The notes below the pieces were generated by a model. That model saw only the letters and a program-made list of their open reading frames with translations. It did not search any database and had not been told where the DNA came from. Below are positions 32,302 through 45,335 of a stretch of 64,000 bases of DNA, piece by piece. The position numbers and the translations under genes are program-made. Source of the stretch: Macrolepiota albuminosa (lineage: Eukaryota; Basidiomycota; Agaricomycetes; Agaricales; Agaricaceae); NCBI GenBank assembly GCA_027475525.1, contig JAMWFC010000108.1, positions 683,811 to 747,810 on the forward strand, in the 5' to 3' direction. Every line of letters begins with the position of its first letter. Positions within the stretch are counted from its first letter, which is position 1.

Positions 32302-35300
32302 GCAATCTTCAACTACTCATTCTAATAATGGACCCAGTATTCCTGAAGGTCAAAGACAGCAGGCTAGGATTCAAAGCAGGCTACAACAGTTACAAATGAC
32401 TAATCCTGATAAGCGCTGTGCAAATAAAAGTAGAAGATCTACTTCAGTGGTTATACCACTTCATTATGGAACTGGGGATATGGAAACTGGGGATATGGAA
32501 ACTGGAGATATAGGAACTGAGAATATGAGAATTGAAAGAAATAACCAGATTGCCTCTAGCTCTTTGAGAAGGCCTATTGGACCAACTGTTGCTGTGGATT
32601 TATTTGCATCTGAGGATGTACAACTTGGAACTACAGGATTGGGGGATATGAGAATTGGGGGAAACAATCAGATTGCTTCAAGCTCTGGGGGAAATACTTT
32701 TAGCTCTTTGAGGAGGCCTGTTAGACCATTAACTGTTGCTGAGGATCTATTTGCTAGGGCTATTCCTGAAACTTATCTACCGGAAGGATGAAATGCCCCT
32801 TTGCAAAATCCAATTCCTAGAATGATACCACCTCTACTTCTTTCTGCATATAGAGCTCCTTATGTGCCTTCAATAGTAGCACCTCTACCAGCTGCTGTGC
32901 ATGGAAGAGATCATAGAGTGGGATCAGTCAATCAGCCTGTAGTTGGTGGGACTGCTATGAGTATACCTGAAACTCATTTGCCTGAAGGTTGGGATGCTCC
33001 TGTATGGAATCCTATACCTAGAATGCCTGCTTTACATGGGCCTGCTTTACCAAACTTCATAATGCCACTACTACTGCCACCTATACTTGAGAATAGAGAA
33101 AGACAAAGGAATCAGCAGGTTGCTCCTATACAAGCACAAACATTAGCAGCATTGCAAGACCAACAAAGATTGAGGCATATTGCTGCAGCTGAGGAGCAGG
33201 ATAGACGACAGCAGACACTAGCAGTATTGCAAGAGCAACAGAGGCAACAACAGCTCAGAGAGCAAGAAAGACAACTATAAATATTACACCAGCCAGAGAT
33301 GAGACAAAGACAACTTTTAAAGATTGTATTGGCTAAGAAGGATTAACAGGATGTAGATCTCAATCCTGAACATAGGCCTTTGAATGAGGCTAGAGCTCAA
33401 AGGATTTTCCAAAGCTGGGAACAGGAACATGCAGCTGATTTGGAGGAGGACTTTAACAATCTAGGTGCTTAAGATCTGGATGATCCTGTTGACAATAAAA
33501 GGCAGCAAAATCCAGTAGCAAGGCAACTGGAACCTCTTCTTCATCCTCCCATTCTACAGCAACCTATAAATCAGCCTAGAAATGATCCTGCTGAGGATAG
33601 AGAGGAAGACTTAGAGTATGTTGATCCACCTGTGCAAAATCTACCAGCACCTCCCATCCTATAAAGGGTTGATCATATTCAAGGCATAAATGCTCTTCCA
33701 AGAAGAAGACAGCCTTATATAGATGAACTTTCAGCATATTATCTTGGTCTTATGGATATCATATGTCTACACTGTCAGGCTCTACACTGGGATGCTGAAA
33801 AGCTCACCAGTTCTACTAGACATCATACAAAATTTGGCATGTGCTGTCTACAAGGCCAGATTGATTTGCCCAGACTTGCAGATGCTCCACCAGAACTGCT
33901 TGGCTTACTCCAAGGCCATCATGCTCTTTTTGATGCTTTCAAAGCATCTATTTGCCAATACAATGCAGCCTTTGCATTTACATCTTTGGGAGTCAAAATT
34001 GACTATGCAATTATGAATGCTCCTGGACCATACAGCTTTAGGATCAATGGAGAGCTCCATCATCTGACAGGTGCTTTGCTTCCAACTGAAGGCAATCATC
34101 CTGTGTATGCACAACTCTACTTCTATGATCACAATCGACAATTGGCTTTTCGTCAGGGAAGCAATCCTAGATTTGATTTCAGATAATGGCCTCTTTGCAG
34201 GATATGCTTCATAGAGTCAATCCCTTTATTGGATTATACCAGCTTGCAAAGCAGATTATGACAGAAGTTTCTGAAGGCCAACCACAAAGGCTTTCTGTTC
34301 AATTTAGGGCTGACTTTGGAGACCATTGACACTATAACAACCCTAATGAACAGGAAGGAGTTGCAGCAATTATACCAGGAAATGGTTCTGAAGAATGATC
34401 AGATTACCGTGACATAGTCCTGCATTTGCATGGAGGTCAATTGAAGCAAATTAGCCATTTACACTCTTTTTATACTCCTCTGCACTACAGGATTATATTT
34501 CCAACTGAAGAACATGGATTTCATTTAAACATTCCTTTTCAGCTAGGACCATGAGAGCAACACAGAACATAAAATATTACTGAAACTGCTTACTATGCAT
34601 ACCAACTTCAGCAGAGATTTTTAAAAGCTAATGCTGCTTTGCTTTGAAGTGGTCAATTGTTTCAACAATATGTTGTCGATGCATGGGCTTCAATCAAACA
34701 AACAAAACTTAATTGGGTTAGATACAATCAAATAAAGATTAGGGCTGAAGTCTATCAAGGAGTGGTTGATGCAGCTACTGGAGATGAAGACTTATGCAGG
34801 CAAAGCTGACATGTGGTTCTCCCCTCTTCTCACGTTGGAAGTGAACGACACATGCAGCAACTATTTAAGGATTCTATGGCTATTTGCAGACATTTCTATA
34901 AACCAGATCTCTTCATCACTATGACTGCCAATCCAAAGTGGCCAGAAATTGAAGAGGCTCTGTTGAAAGAACCTATGGTTAATGGAAAGAGGCAAACAGC
35001 TTCTGACCATCCAGATATTGTTGCCAGAGTATTTGAACTCAAGAAAAATGCTCTTTTGAAGGACATAAAAGATGGTCTGTTTGAAAAATGTGTGGCATCT
35101 GTCCATACCATCGAATTTCAAAAGAGAGGACTTTCACATATACATATCTTGATCTTTTTCCATCATCATGACAAGATCAAAGACGCAGCTCATATGGACA
35201 CTATTGTTTCTGCTCAAATTCCTGATCCAGTGACTCAGCCTCAATTGTATCAGGTATTGGCTTTGCTTGAATTATCAATGCAGTGACTGATCTTTGTTAT

Positions 35301-37268
35301 TAGGTTGTTACTACCAATATGGTTCATGATCCATGTGGAGCAGATTTTCCCAATGCCAAGTGCATGGTAGATGGCAAATGTTCCAAGAGATATCCCAAGG
35401 AATTTCAGGAAGCTACACAGTATGGTGATGATGGCTATCCCCAATATGCCAGACCTAACAATGGCTGCTTTTTTGAAAAGCATGGTCGTTGTTATGACAA
35501 TCGTAATGTTGTCCCATACAATCCATATCTCTTAGCCAAATTCCAATGTCATATCAATGTGGAAGTCTGTGCTTCAGTGGATGCAATCAAATACATTCAC
35601 AAGTACATCTACAAGGGCCATGATAGGACAACTTTGGAGATTGCTAGGGAGGAGAGAGATGAAATCAAGAAACACTTGAATGCCAAATACATTTCTGCTC
35701 CTGAGGCTTGCTGGCACATCTTTGAATTCAACATGCATGCTGAATATCCTTTAGTGTACAGATTGCCTGTGCACTTGGAAAATCAGCATGAAGTTTATTT
35801 TCCAGATGATGAACCAATACAGGTGGTAGCTGCTAGACCCAATGCAGACAAAACTGCACTTACAGCTTGGTTTGAAGCCAATATCAGGTTTCCCAATAAT
35901 AACAATACTTATCAGAACTTTCCAACCAAGTTTGTTTATGAGCCATCTAAACAGAGTTGGAAGGAGAGGCAGAGAGGTACAGCAATTGGGAGGATGTACT
36001 TTGCTTCACCAAGACAGAGAGAAAGGTTCTATCTTAGGATGCTCTTGACTGTTGTGACCAATGCAACTTCATGGGCTAATCTCAGGACAGTCAATGGCCA
36101 TATCTATCCCACTTATCAAGAAGCATGCAAGGCTCTAGGTCTTTTAGAGAATGATGCAGAATGCAGGCAGTGTCTCACTGAAGCTGCTCCAATCCAACTA
36201 GGATTAGCTCTCAGACAGCTGTTTTGCACTATTCTATTCCACTGTGCTCCTGCCACTCCTGAGGGTTTATGGGACGAATTCAAGCATTCTATCTATGATA
36301 ATTTTAGACACAGATTAGAACATACAAGACAGTACAGAGACCGAGTCTTTACCAATGAAGACATTTATGACTATGGCCTTTATCTCATCAATGACACCTT
36401 GATGAATTTCGGGAAAACTCTGAAAGACTTTCCCAACATGCTAGAAGTTTAATAAAATTGGAATATAGTTCCAGGTAATTGGCATTTGCATAAAAGATTG
36501 ACTTGAATACTAATCATTCTTCTAGACAACAGGCTTTTAGAAGATGAAACTAATTATGATGTTGAGGAGCTCAAGCAAAGAGTGGAGGGAAACAAAGCCA
36601 AGTTCAATGTAGAACAACTGGAGACTTTTGATGCTGTCATAGATTCTGTGAACAACAATTTGAGCAGGATGCTATTCATTCACAGTGCTAGAGGATGTGG
36701 CAAAACCTTTGTCTGCAATACTCTGGCTGCTACAGTTCGTTCTAATAGAGATGTGGCATTATGTGTAGCATCGTCTGGCATTGCTGCCTTATTGTTGGAA
36801 GGGGGTAGGACAGCTCATTCAAGATTCAAAATTCCCATTCCTGCTCTTGATACATCCATTGCTAATATCAAGAGAGGAACCCAGTTATCACAGCTCATAC
36901 TTCATACCAAAGTTGTTATTTGGGATGAAGTTCCAATGCAACACAAAAATGCCATTGACTCTGTAGATCGTGGCTTCAGAGACATCTTTGATAACGACAT
37001 TTCCTTTGGTGGAGTTACTGTGGTTTTTAGAGGGGACTTTAGACAAACTCTTCCAGTGGTTCTACATGGACTCAGGCAGCAGATGATTGCTGCTTCACTC
37101 AAAAGGGGCCAACTTTGGGATCATATCCAAGTCCACTACTTGGTCCAAAATATAAGATTGGATCATTGCACTTTCTCAATGCATATCAGGAGATCGTATC
37201 AAGATGATTTTGTTAGAAGAAAATACATCAAAAATGACTGCAAATATTGTATATCAAGAAGTCCTTAA
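32243..37268 (+). pseudogene. Helitron Rep/helicase polyprotein, partly preserved
   Basis: The replication initiator/helicase that drives rolling-circle transposition. The likely start is an ATG split by the leader intron (32,243-32,244 plus 32,302), which leads into a frame open to 32,791. Domains: Gln-rich N-terminus (32.3-33.5 kb); Helitron-like N domain with CLHCQALHWDAEK (33,765), CNAAFAFTSLG (33,964) and AQLYFYDHN (34,110); Rep HUH motif QKRGLSHIHILIF (35,118-35,156); the tyrosine motif KYIHKYIYKGH (35,590) with two Tyr; an intron near 35,255-35,305; a second long frame 35,319-36,452; an intron to about 36,525; then Pif1 helicase with Walker A SARGCGKTF (36,685), Walker B VVIWDEVPM (36,918) and GDFRQTLPVV (37,036). 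The frame ends after QNIRL with no later helicase motifs, so the C-terminus is lost. Stops occur mainly before 34.8 kb. Confidence 0.9.
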
Positions 37269-37271
37269 TGA

Positions 37272-37500
37272 TTTACAGATGTAAGTGTGATTTTTGATTA
37301 CCTACTTATTACTAACTTTATATTTTAGCATCTAATTTGATACTGTACATATAACTTGGAATTGTAGCATTATTTCTTGGGTTTACAAATGTGAGTGTGA
37401 TTGTTAATTACTTACTTATTACTAACTTTTATATTTTAGCATCTAACTTGATATTTGTTGATACTGTACTAATAGAATATATATAACTTGGAATTATAGC
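37272..37500 (+). repeat. Duplicated intron-like unit after the helicase
   Basis: A roughly 110-bp unit occurs twice. Each has a GT donor (37,281 GTAAGTG; 37,391 GTGAGTG), the branch-site-like TTACTAAC, and an end TATTTTAG (37,328; 37,439), followed by CATCTAA and ATAACTTGGAATT. It parallels the repeated introns before the gene. Confidence 0.75.
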
Positions 37501-37589
37501 ATCATTTCTTAATAAATGTGAAACTCTCTATTTGTTAACAACTTATGCTGGAATCAGTAAGACATAATAAAAATAAGATTATGATAGAA

Positions 37590-38235
37590 GCTGAGTTACT
37601 AAGATACATATTTGGAACCCTTAACCAAACGAAGTGAGATTGGAATGGAGACTGAATTACCTATATACATACTTGGAGCTCTAACTGAATGAAGTGAGGT
37701 TGGGGTGGAGGCTAAGTGTAAGGGCGACCTCTAGAGGCTGCGGCTCAGTCACACAGCTGGCAGAGGGAGATCCAAAGTGTATTAGAATATATACTGACAA
37801 TATCAAGGTAGCTACTCACCTGGCAGAGGGAGATCCAAAGAGAACAAGTCTGGGGATTCCCTAACTCGAAAATTGACTAACCAAACAAGTGTGCAAATAA
37901 GGGAGGAAAACTCCGGACTTTAGAAGTCAGAAAGGCAAACTCCGGCTTATCTAAGCAGCCTGGAGCGGTGCTGAAGGGCCCACACTTGTCTGAGTGATAG
38001 CTAAAGAACCAGAGCACCTCAAAGGTTGAGAATAGTACCAACAGATAGTGTTGAAGAAGTAGTAACAGCAAAATGAGAGAATGGTAGAAGAAATAAGGAA
38101 GTGAATGAAAGGAGAGTGAAGAAATAAGGAGTGAAAGAAGAAAGGAATGAGGGGTCCCCTGACACTAAGTTACTTATACATACTTGGAGCCTAACCAAAC
38201 GAAGCGAGGTTAGGGTGGAGGCTTAGTTGGGGGGG
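37590..38235 (+). repeat. Helitron 3' end: three hairpin repeats
   Basis: A unit of about 61 bp repeated three times (about 37,590-37,650, 37,651-37,711, and 37,711-38,227 when the LTR insert is ignored). Each carries an inverted repeat; in the third it is CCTAACC-11 nt-GGTTAGG (38,190-38,214). The units end GGAGGCTAAG or GGAGGCTTAG, close to the CTRR end of Helitrons. This is the inferred 3' terminus. Confidence 0.65.
37717..38164 (-). mobile_element. Solo LTR of family A (A3)
   Basis: 448 bp with plus-strand ends TGTAAGGG and CCCCTGACA and a perfect 5-bp duplication CTAAG (37,712-37,716 and 38,165-38,169). It sits inside the third Helitron 3' repeat. Relative to A2 it lacks about 75 bp in the middle. 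Confidence 0.93.
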
Positions 38236-38260
38236 TTTTGGGGGCAAAGCCTCCAACGAA

Positions 38261-39800
38261 CTATGAAATTTGTGCCGAAGACACAAATCGTAGCTCATCT
38301 TCATTAGATCCATGTAATGTGTCTGAATAGAAGAAATCTTCATCAAGCAGGTAGTCTGCTGTCAAAAATGCAAAGTCGTCTAGTGTATATGGCCCCTGAA
38401 GTCTGGTAAGTATGATGTCTTCATAGTTTGCTATCAGGCATGACGATGAAGATAGTAAGGGTGACTCTGACATATCAACAGACACATCATCAGTACAATC
38501 AGCTTGATTAAAAGGGTCAATGAGTCTACATTGACCATGTTTTGCTCCAAAGCAAAATTCTTGTTCTGTTGAAATAAATAAAATATGATTATCAGTGCCA
38601 AATTATAACTCCTGTTGTTGATACAATTTGTTAATTCTTCTTTTATCCTCATGTTGAGTTATAGCTGCTGAGGCAGAAAGAAGTTGGGATGCTGATTGAA
38701 CCACAATGCAAGAGTGTTCCATTGTAAGGCCATACATCAGTCCAGGTTTACTCTGACTGTAGAGATGGTAGAATAGATGTTGTGAGTTCAAGAGTTAGAT
38801 ATGCGTCAAAGATGGCCATTGGGGAGAGTTGACATCGGGGAGAGTGGTAAAATGGGCCATGGAAAAGCAGTTTTGAGGATCAGGCTGCTCACTATCAATA
38901 GTGTTGGTATGGGACTCAATGGTTGTCAATTGGCCTATCCAAGCAGGATCCACGGACCTGGCAACAGAACTGATAATGAAAGCAGCAACAGACTTGCTGC
39001 CAGCAAACAGACAGATCATATCATTGGCCATTGGGATATGTTTCATCATATCTAGTGACTGCTACTTGTCTAGGGCTAGAAGCATCCGATGGTGGCCTCT
39101 GGCAGATCTGCTACCTGCAAACACATGGAGCAAATTATCTGGTGCTGAGATGGGCACCAATCCATCAAATGGCAACGTCATGAGCAGCTAGCGGTTGCAT
39201 GCCAAGAAGCTTTCAAAAGAGTGGAAGCCTTGCTGATGTATGAGAAGGCAATGCTCCAGTGTTTCATTGCTTAAAACCTGAACATTATTTTAGCTAATGT
39301 GGTTTCACCAATCACAGCCATACAGATTCCTAATAAGACCTTGACGGCCATCAACAAACTCCAGAATTTCTGTAGGCAAGGTTTGCTGATTTTGGAGAGG
39401 GAAAAATTGGCTCCTGTTTTTGATAATGTCTGGGACATTGCAGACCACATTATTTAGTGAAGCAGCTCCCAGATATGATAATACAAAGTTCTATAGCTCA
39501 TATTCAAATCATAATATATTTACACATTTTGAAGTTATCTTACCAACTCCTTGTCTAGATGCTGGATAATCTATGCCTCTTCCACTTCTAATATATTTAC
39601 ACATTTTGAAGTTATCTTACCAACTCCTTGTCTAGATGCTGGATAATCTATGCCTCTTCCACTTCAAGACTTAGTGCAAGATTGCCAAATATAGAAAGTG
39701 CTACAATGAGGCACGACTCAATATAGTCAGCAATCTCTTGCAAATTTTTTAGTACAGTAGCTTGGGATATGACATTGTGTGGTACAGAGGTAGATGCCAT
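38261..39800 (-). pseudogene. Unrecognised KDZ-linked accessory gene X
   Basis: A multi-exon gene downstream of the KDZ transposase on the same strand. A start at 39,800 (MASTSVPHNVISQATVLKN) gives a helical N-terminus. After an intron (GTAAGATAAC donor within a 77-bp duplication) coding-like sequence continues (DMICLFAGSKSVAAFIISS near 39,000; SQLLSASAAITQHEDKRRIN near 38,680). A clean intron (GTTATAATT...CAACAG, about 38,570-38,612) leads to EFCFGAKHGQCRLIDPFNQA and a last exon open to 38,261, rich in Asp/Ser (YTLDDFAFLTADYLLDEDFF). No known domain. The last exons recur at 49.6-49.9 kb with the same intron position, which supports a real gene family. Stops in the middle make this copy non-functional. 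Confidence 0.55.
39512..39665 (-). repeat. Exact 77-bp tandem duplication with splice donor
   Basis: 39,512-39,588 and 39,589-39,665 are identical. Each copy carries, on the minus strand, an exon end and the donor GTAAGATAAC. The exact identity in otherwise decayed DNA marks a recent event. Confidence 0.9.
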
Positions 39801-40029
39801 TGCACTGTTGCTTGTAGAAGCAGATACTGCTATGTATCAGATTTTTGTGCCTTGTAAACAAAAGTAATTTTCAACAATTCCATTGCACGTGACTGTCACA
39901 AATCTGTTCTGATCATCCACTGATAGCAGTAAGCTGCATCCATCAGTTCAATCCATCTCTGCATCTGTCACATCAATCTGTCTCTGCATCTGTCATATCA
40001 ATTCATCTCTGCATCTACTATTTTCACAG

Positions 40030-43000
40030 TGGATTTCTTGCAGTTTGGGAAGAAATAAAATCAGGAAGCACCCACCTAAATTTATTAATTGCTATTAGGG
40101 CCAATTCTTGCCACATGGCCATCTTTTTATAGGCATATGACTGGAGACCTCTTTTCTTCACTAACATACCATGCTTCAATCAAATATCTGCCTGGTTGAA
40201 GAAACACTGAACTGTCCATTCCATTTCACTCATGACAAGCTGACATTTTTTGTCCATCTGTTACGTTGTGCTCTAGCACATAGATAATGAACACAATTAA
40301 CTGAAGAGATATGTTCACAAATGGATGTAATAATAATAGAAATGTTAATAAGAGGACTCATATTCAGAAATGGTTGCAGTTTCATTTTCTGTATCAGAAT
40401 TAGAATGCCATATCCAAAATACCTTAATCCTGAATGAACCAGGAATGTTGAGATCTCGTATAGCTGTGCTTGCATTCAAAACTGCTTTCTGTAGAACTGG
40501 ATACTTTCTCTGAATACTGGAGTCCAATTCTAGTCACAGCAAAGCACTGTGGCATTGTGCATAGGCACGAGCCTTCATCAGGATTGAGGCTTGGATTTTT
40601 TGAAAAGATGCACAAGCTCAAGTTTTCATATTCTTGTTTGGGGCAACCCAGACAATGTGAGAATATAGGAATGATTTCTTTGCAATGAATTTTCAAAGGG
40701 CTTGCAGGAGCCTTTCAATTTGAATCAAGCACAGATTGTGCTCTATTATTGTTAATGGTGAGACATTACTCATGATTATAGATAAGAAGGAGATTTCAAA
40801 ATCTTCTGGAACAACTACATCTGTTGGTCCAAGGTTATCTGCTGGCAGTACCAGTGAATCCACTGATTGTCCATCTTCTACCATTTTATTGTTGTCAAAG
40901 GCTTTGGAAACTTCATATGGTTCCAGGGGGGCAGTCTGCCTTCCACTAGCAATAAACCCTCTCCTGTCTTGAGAAGCAGCAAAGACATTGAGTTGAACCC
41001 TCAATAGTTCTCTTTCCACTTCAACCTTTTGCCGATCATCATTGTTTGCATGCTGATTCAAACAGCAAACCTGGTCCTGAATTGCAATTCTGAGCTTCCA
41101 ATTAGTGAGATAGATTGGGCCATCAGCAATACACCTTACTGCTGCTCCTCAATGTCAAGGGCAAGTTGAATCCAGAAGGAATGAATATCCATTGCTGCAA
41201 CATCCGTTGAGTGGTTTCCACTGTCTGCTGCTATTTGGTCTTCACTTGTATTATTGAAGGTCATTATACAAGCTTTGAGAATATCCATTGCTTTATAGTT
41301 TCTCTCTTCTCTGAGCCTTTCTGTCTTAGCTCTTCTGAATTCCCAGCTTGTTAGTAAATCCGTTGATATTCCGACGGATTTTACCATGGGTCAAGTTTGT
41401 TACACTATTAAAAGCAAAGCAGCCGTGCCATGTACATGCCATTGCAACAATATCAGTAATGTTGCATGACTTGTTCATTATCTGGGCCTTTTCAATAGCT
41501 TTGAATGTGTTTTCACAAGCTGCTCCCTGGACAGACAAAGGTCCAGCAGATAGCTGACAGACCAGATTGAATTGATGAGCAGACAGCAGACAGGTAGAGT
41601 TAAAGAATGTCACTCACTGTTGGCTGTTCCTTTGTGCACTTGAAATAGTAGGTGAGCTCATCCCTCCTGGCCATCATATCACCGTCTTCTGAATGCTATA
41701 CATTATGAGTAGGATTAGAATATTGTAGATGATCCGCCTTGAAGTTGCCATCTATCATTACAGAACAATTGAACTTCTATCAGACAGGATCTTCTTCCCA
41801 GTTGGATAGAAGATTGACTCCTGGTTGGGGGCAAATTGGACAGAATATTGCAAGTTCACCATGGTCCAGCACCATGGGGTGCCTTGATTCATCATGTCTG
41901 AAGCCTGCCCACTTCAACTTTTTCAGCCACTGCTATGAATGAGGAATTTGTAGTAGCTCGTGGTAAAGGTTATCCACCTCACCAGAAGATGCAATTGGGG
42001 AAGTTATTCTAATTTTCTGCCAATACTAGTAGGTGGATGCTTTGCACTCTAGATTTGTCAGACAGAAGTTGTCCAGCACAGCTATTATGAAATATATCTG
42101 TGTCTGATCAAATGTACTGGGGACCAGCTGCAAGCAGATAGTATCCTCCACCAAAGACATTTATCCTAGAACACTCACATGAAATGACAGTAATGTAGTG
42201 TACTCCAGTTGTGTGAACAATTCATTGTATTGGATTCTCAAAGCAATCATATCTGTCCATATGAAACCTATTCATGGCTGGCTGATCTTCTGGAATATCT
42301 TCTATTGGCACATTATTCTTTGGTTCCTGTTGCTCTTCCTCTTCCATGATTTGATCAAGGCTGGCATCCTGAAGTCTGCTCAGGAAATTTAAAGTCATGG
42401 ATGGATGCGCTGCTGGATGTCCTGGGTTGCTATCCACTAATGAAAGTTCAACATCCAGTTGATATTTGAGTTGTAGAAACTTTTGCTCCTGAATATTCTT
42501 TTTCCACTTGTGGTCTTCAAGAGCCCTGACCCTGACCTTCCCTTGATGACAGTTTGCATGCAATGAATTGTGTTAGATATAGAAATACCCTCCAGTATCT
42601 AACATATTCATTAGTTGGAAATACCTACTATTCCATACTTCAGGTCAGTGAAATAGGTTGGAGTGGTGCATACAGCAAAAACATCTACAACAGAATATTC
42701 TTGACCCAATGCAATCATGGCATCACTATTGTGCCAGGTAATAGTCAGGACAAGCAAAGCAATCAGTAATGTCATCCATTGATTCATGATTAAGCAATTT
42801 ATTGAGCAACTGTGAAACATGGTTGATGAAGTCGCTAAGATAATCTGCCTGTGTCTATATATGAACTTGAATAATTTGCTCTCAATAATAGCATACATTT
42901 AAATCATCTACATCATTTACCATTGAATTATTGTCCAAGTGTGCAAAGTTATCATCATCTGGAAATGCCACAGATGGTGCATCAGTTACAATGGGAATGG

Positions 43001-43223
43001 GACCTAGTGGTAGCTGTTGTGTTATAAGGACTGGCAACCCTTGTGTGTTCTGAGTGAGTCGTGTCCTTTCCTCAGCAAACAGAATGAGGTCTCTTTGCCT
43101 GATAACTGTTGTTTTTGGTCGCTTGTGTTTCTTCAGAGAGTTCAGATTCATGATCAAATATCTATAGCCAGGACCTAGCCATTGTACCAGAGATCTAATG
43201 AGACTGCTCATCAATATCAGCAA
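40030..43223 (-). pseudogene. KDZ transposase, decayed
   Basis: A transposase of the Kyakuja-Dileera-Zisupton group. From 43,223: an N-terminal segment with KKHKRPKTTVIRQRD; an acidic region near 42,300; LYHELLQI and WLKKLKWAGF near 41,900; the hallmark block CPQPGVNLLSNWEE (41,830) and MIDGNFKADHL (41,750), whose Asp is the likely first catalytic residue; CENTFKAIEKAQ and CTWHGCFAFNSV near 41,440; then EFRRAKTERLREER (41,340), FWIQLALDIEEQQ (41,180), YLTNWKLRIAIQDQ (41,110), a frame to 40,693, CPKQEYENLSLCIFSKNPS (40,630), SYTRSQHSWFIQD (40,440) and ARAQRNRWTK (40,275). Block order fits the family end to end. Frameshifts and stops, many at Trp and Arg codons, break it. Confidence 0.87.
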
Positions 43224-43391
43224 TATGCCCCAATTTGGACAGGCCAGATATCAACAGACAGCAGACCCTATTCATTGATTACAAATAGAATCTGTTTGTC
43301 ATCAATGGACACTGAACAGAAATGTATATTTTATTATGTGATCCTTTGGTTGAGAACTGTGTGGTTGCAGAAAATTATATTGTCTACAAAC

Positions 43392-45335
43392 ATGTCTGCC
43401 CTCCTGCAACTATCTGAACCAATAGTTTCACCAAAGAAAAGACGAGTAGAAACAAGGAACTCTACCTACCACTCCTCAACTACTCCTCAAGCTCGGACTG
43501 CTATCTTGAAGAATAAAATTTTAACAGATATTTTCAACTACTGAGCCACTAAGGGGACAGAGCCAAAGACAGGAAAAGAGTAGGCAGAGGGAATCAAATT
43601 AGATACAGCAACTCATTGCAAAGAACTAGACATCATTTGCTTGAATAAAAGATTGTCCAGTATATCAAGAATTGCTGGTGCCCTTATTACCAGCATAAAA
43701 ATCCAAAGGTGCTCCTGAAAACTTCACTGCAAGATGTTGTCCAGCAGATAATGGCAAAGAAGATAAACAAGGAGATCCAGAACTTGTTGAGGGGTAAGGA
43801 TCACAACACCTCAGGATTGGTTGCATTTGCACAATATAATGTGGCTGTCAAAAATGTTATGCATCAATTCATACTGCAGAAGGAAAGTTGTTTATAGAAG
43901 ATGGCAGCAGAATGGAGCAAAAAAGGAAATCCACCAGAAATTCTGCGCAAGTTGGTACTCCTTCTGTCCTCCATTTGTTCTTTATTCATTGTACATCTGT
44001 CCACTTGATTCCACTTTCTAATTGTTGTCTCTCCAGGAAGGCCTGAAAGCATGATTTAAAGCATGTAGACAATGCAGATGTGCTTTGATTTAGAGAGATA
44101 GGCATGTTGAGTTGGACTGTTGTTGGTTGGTATGCAGATGAAGGCATAACTATCAGAATGTATGTGGTGTCATCATTCTTTAAACAATTTTGACACCAAC
44201 TATAGTCATGACAATATATTATATTTAACCCATGCTAACCAACCTACTTTCTAAGACTCTTTTCCTGACCTTGTTAGTGACCTCAATAAGAAGATGATGG
44301 ATTACATGTCTGCTCTTCTTGGTAGAGACATGCTGTTCAACATGCAATCACCTTATAATTTGACTCCTTCTATTCTTACATGCCATGACCTCATCCTTGA
44401 TCTAGATAGAGATGAATTTCCAATATTACCAGCAGATCCAGGATCAAATATATTTCAAACTCAGGCAGAATTGAAAATGCTTGTTCAGGACTATCTAAAT
44501 ACTCATTACAGTGAATCCTAGTTTTCTCCATCTTTGCTCATCATCTGATCACTCTGTCAGAAATTGTATCTGGTTACTAGTATGAATCTGCTCCTTACAA
44601 GGCAGTGAGGACCAATGATCAGCAATTCATACATTTAAGATATCTTCCAGAGGATCTGATATTCCAAGATTCCCATAATCTTGGTCAGCTTGAGCTATTG
44701 TGTCTGCTGACCTTCTGGAGAGACCATCAAGAACAGTATGGATCTAGTGATACCTTCTGCTAGACAGTTTATCTCAACCGACACAAGCAGCCAGTAGCTG
44801 CCAAGTACGGCACCCAAGCTGATCATGAAAAAAATGTGGCAGCAGCAGCAGCACATAAGACTATATGCAAAAATGGAGGGAAAAATTAGAAACAAAGGCC
44901 AACACTATCAGCGGTAGTCGATGGCAACAGTAGAACTATTGCTAATGATAGAGCTGCTGATGGCAGATCCACTTTAGTCACTGGATCTGCAGCCAACATT
45001 ACACTTCCCCTATCACCTAACATACTACACACACCACTGCCAGACTTACAGGAGAAACCCCCTGTCTTGTGCTCACTGCATACTCCACAGCCCCAGCACC
45101 ACAACAGATCCATAGTTCACAATGAATTCCAACCAAATGTATCAGCTTCCACTCATGACGAGTCCACTTACTACAAGTCTGCTCACAATAAGTCTGCTCA
45201 CAACAAATTCGTTTATGATGAATGTGGTAATGATACAGCAGTGGTAGATGCCACTACCATCCACCTCTTACAACAAAGAGGATGGAGCCATCCAGACCTG
45301 AATATCAAGAAGGGTGCTCAATACTCTTCAAGATA
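43392..45335 (+). pseudogene. Unnamed transposon-associated gene Y, divergent from KDZ
   Basis: It starts at ATG 43,392, 169 bp from the KDZ start, reading the other way; the two probably shared a promoter. An intact first frame has KKRRVETRNSTYHSSTTPQA. Further on come LVAFAQYNVAVKNVMHQFI (43,810), WSKKGNPPEI (43,915), then a later exon DRDEFPILPADPGSN (44,405), AELKMLVQDYLNTHY (44,465), RYLPEDLIFQDSHN (44,638) and LLTFWRDHQEQYG (44,700), and a Ser/Thr/Asn-rich tail. I recall this layout from a large uncharacterised agaricomycete family linked to transposons; no function is known. Stops interrupt it. Confidence 0.5.
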
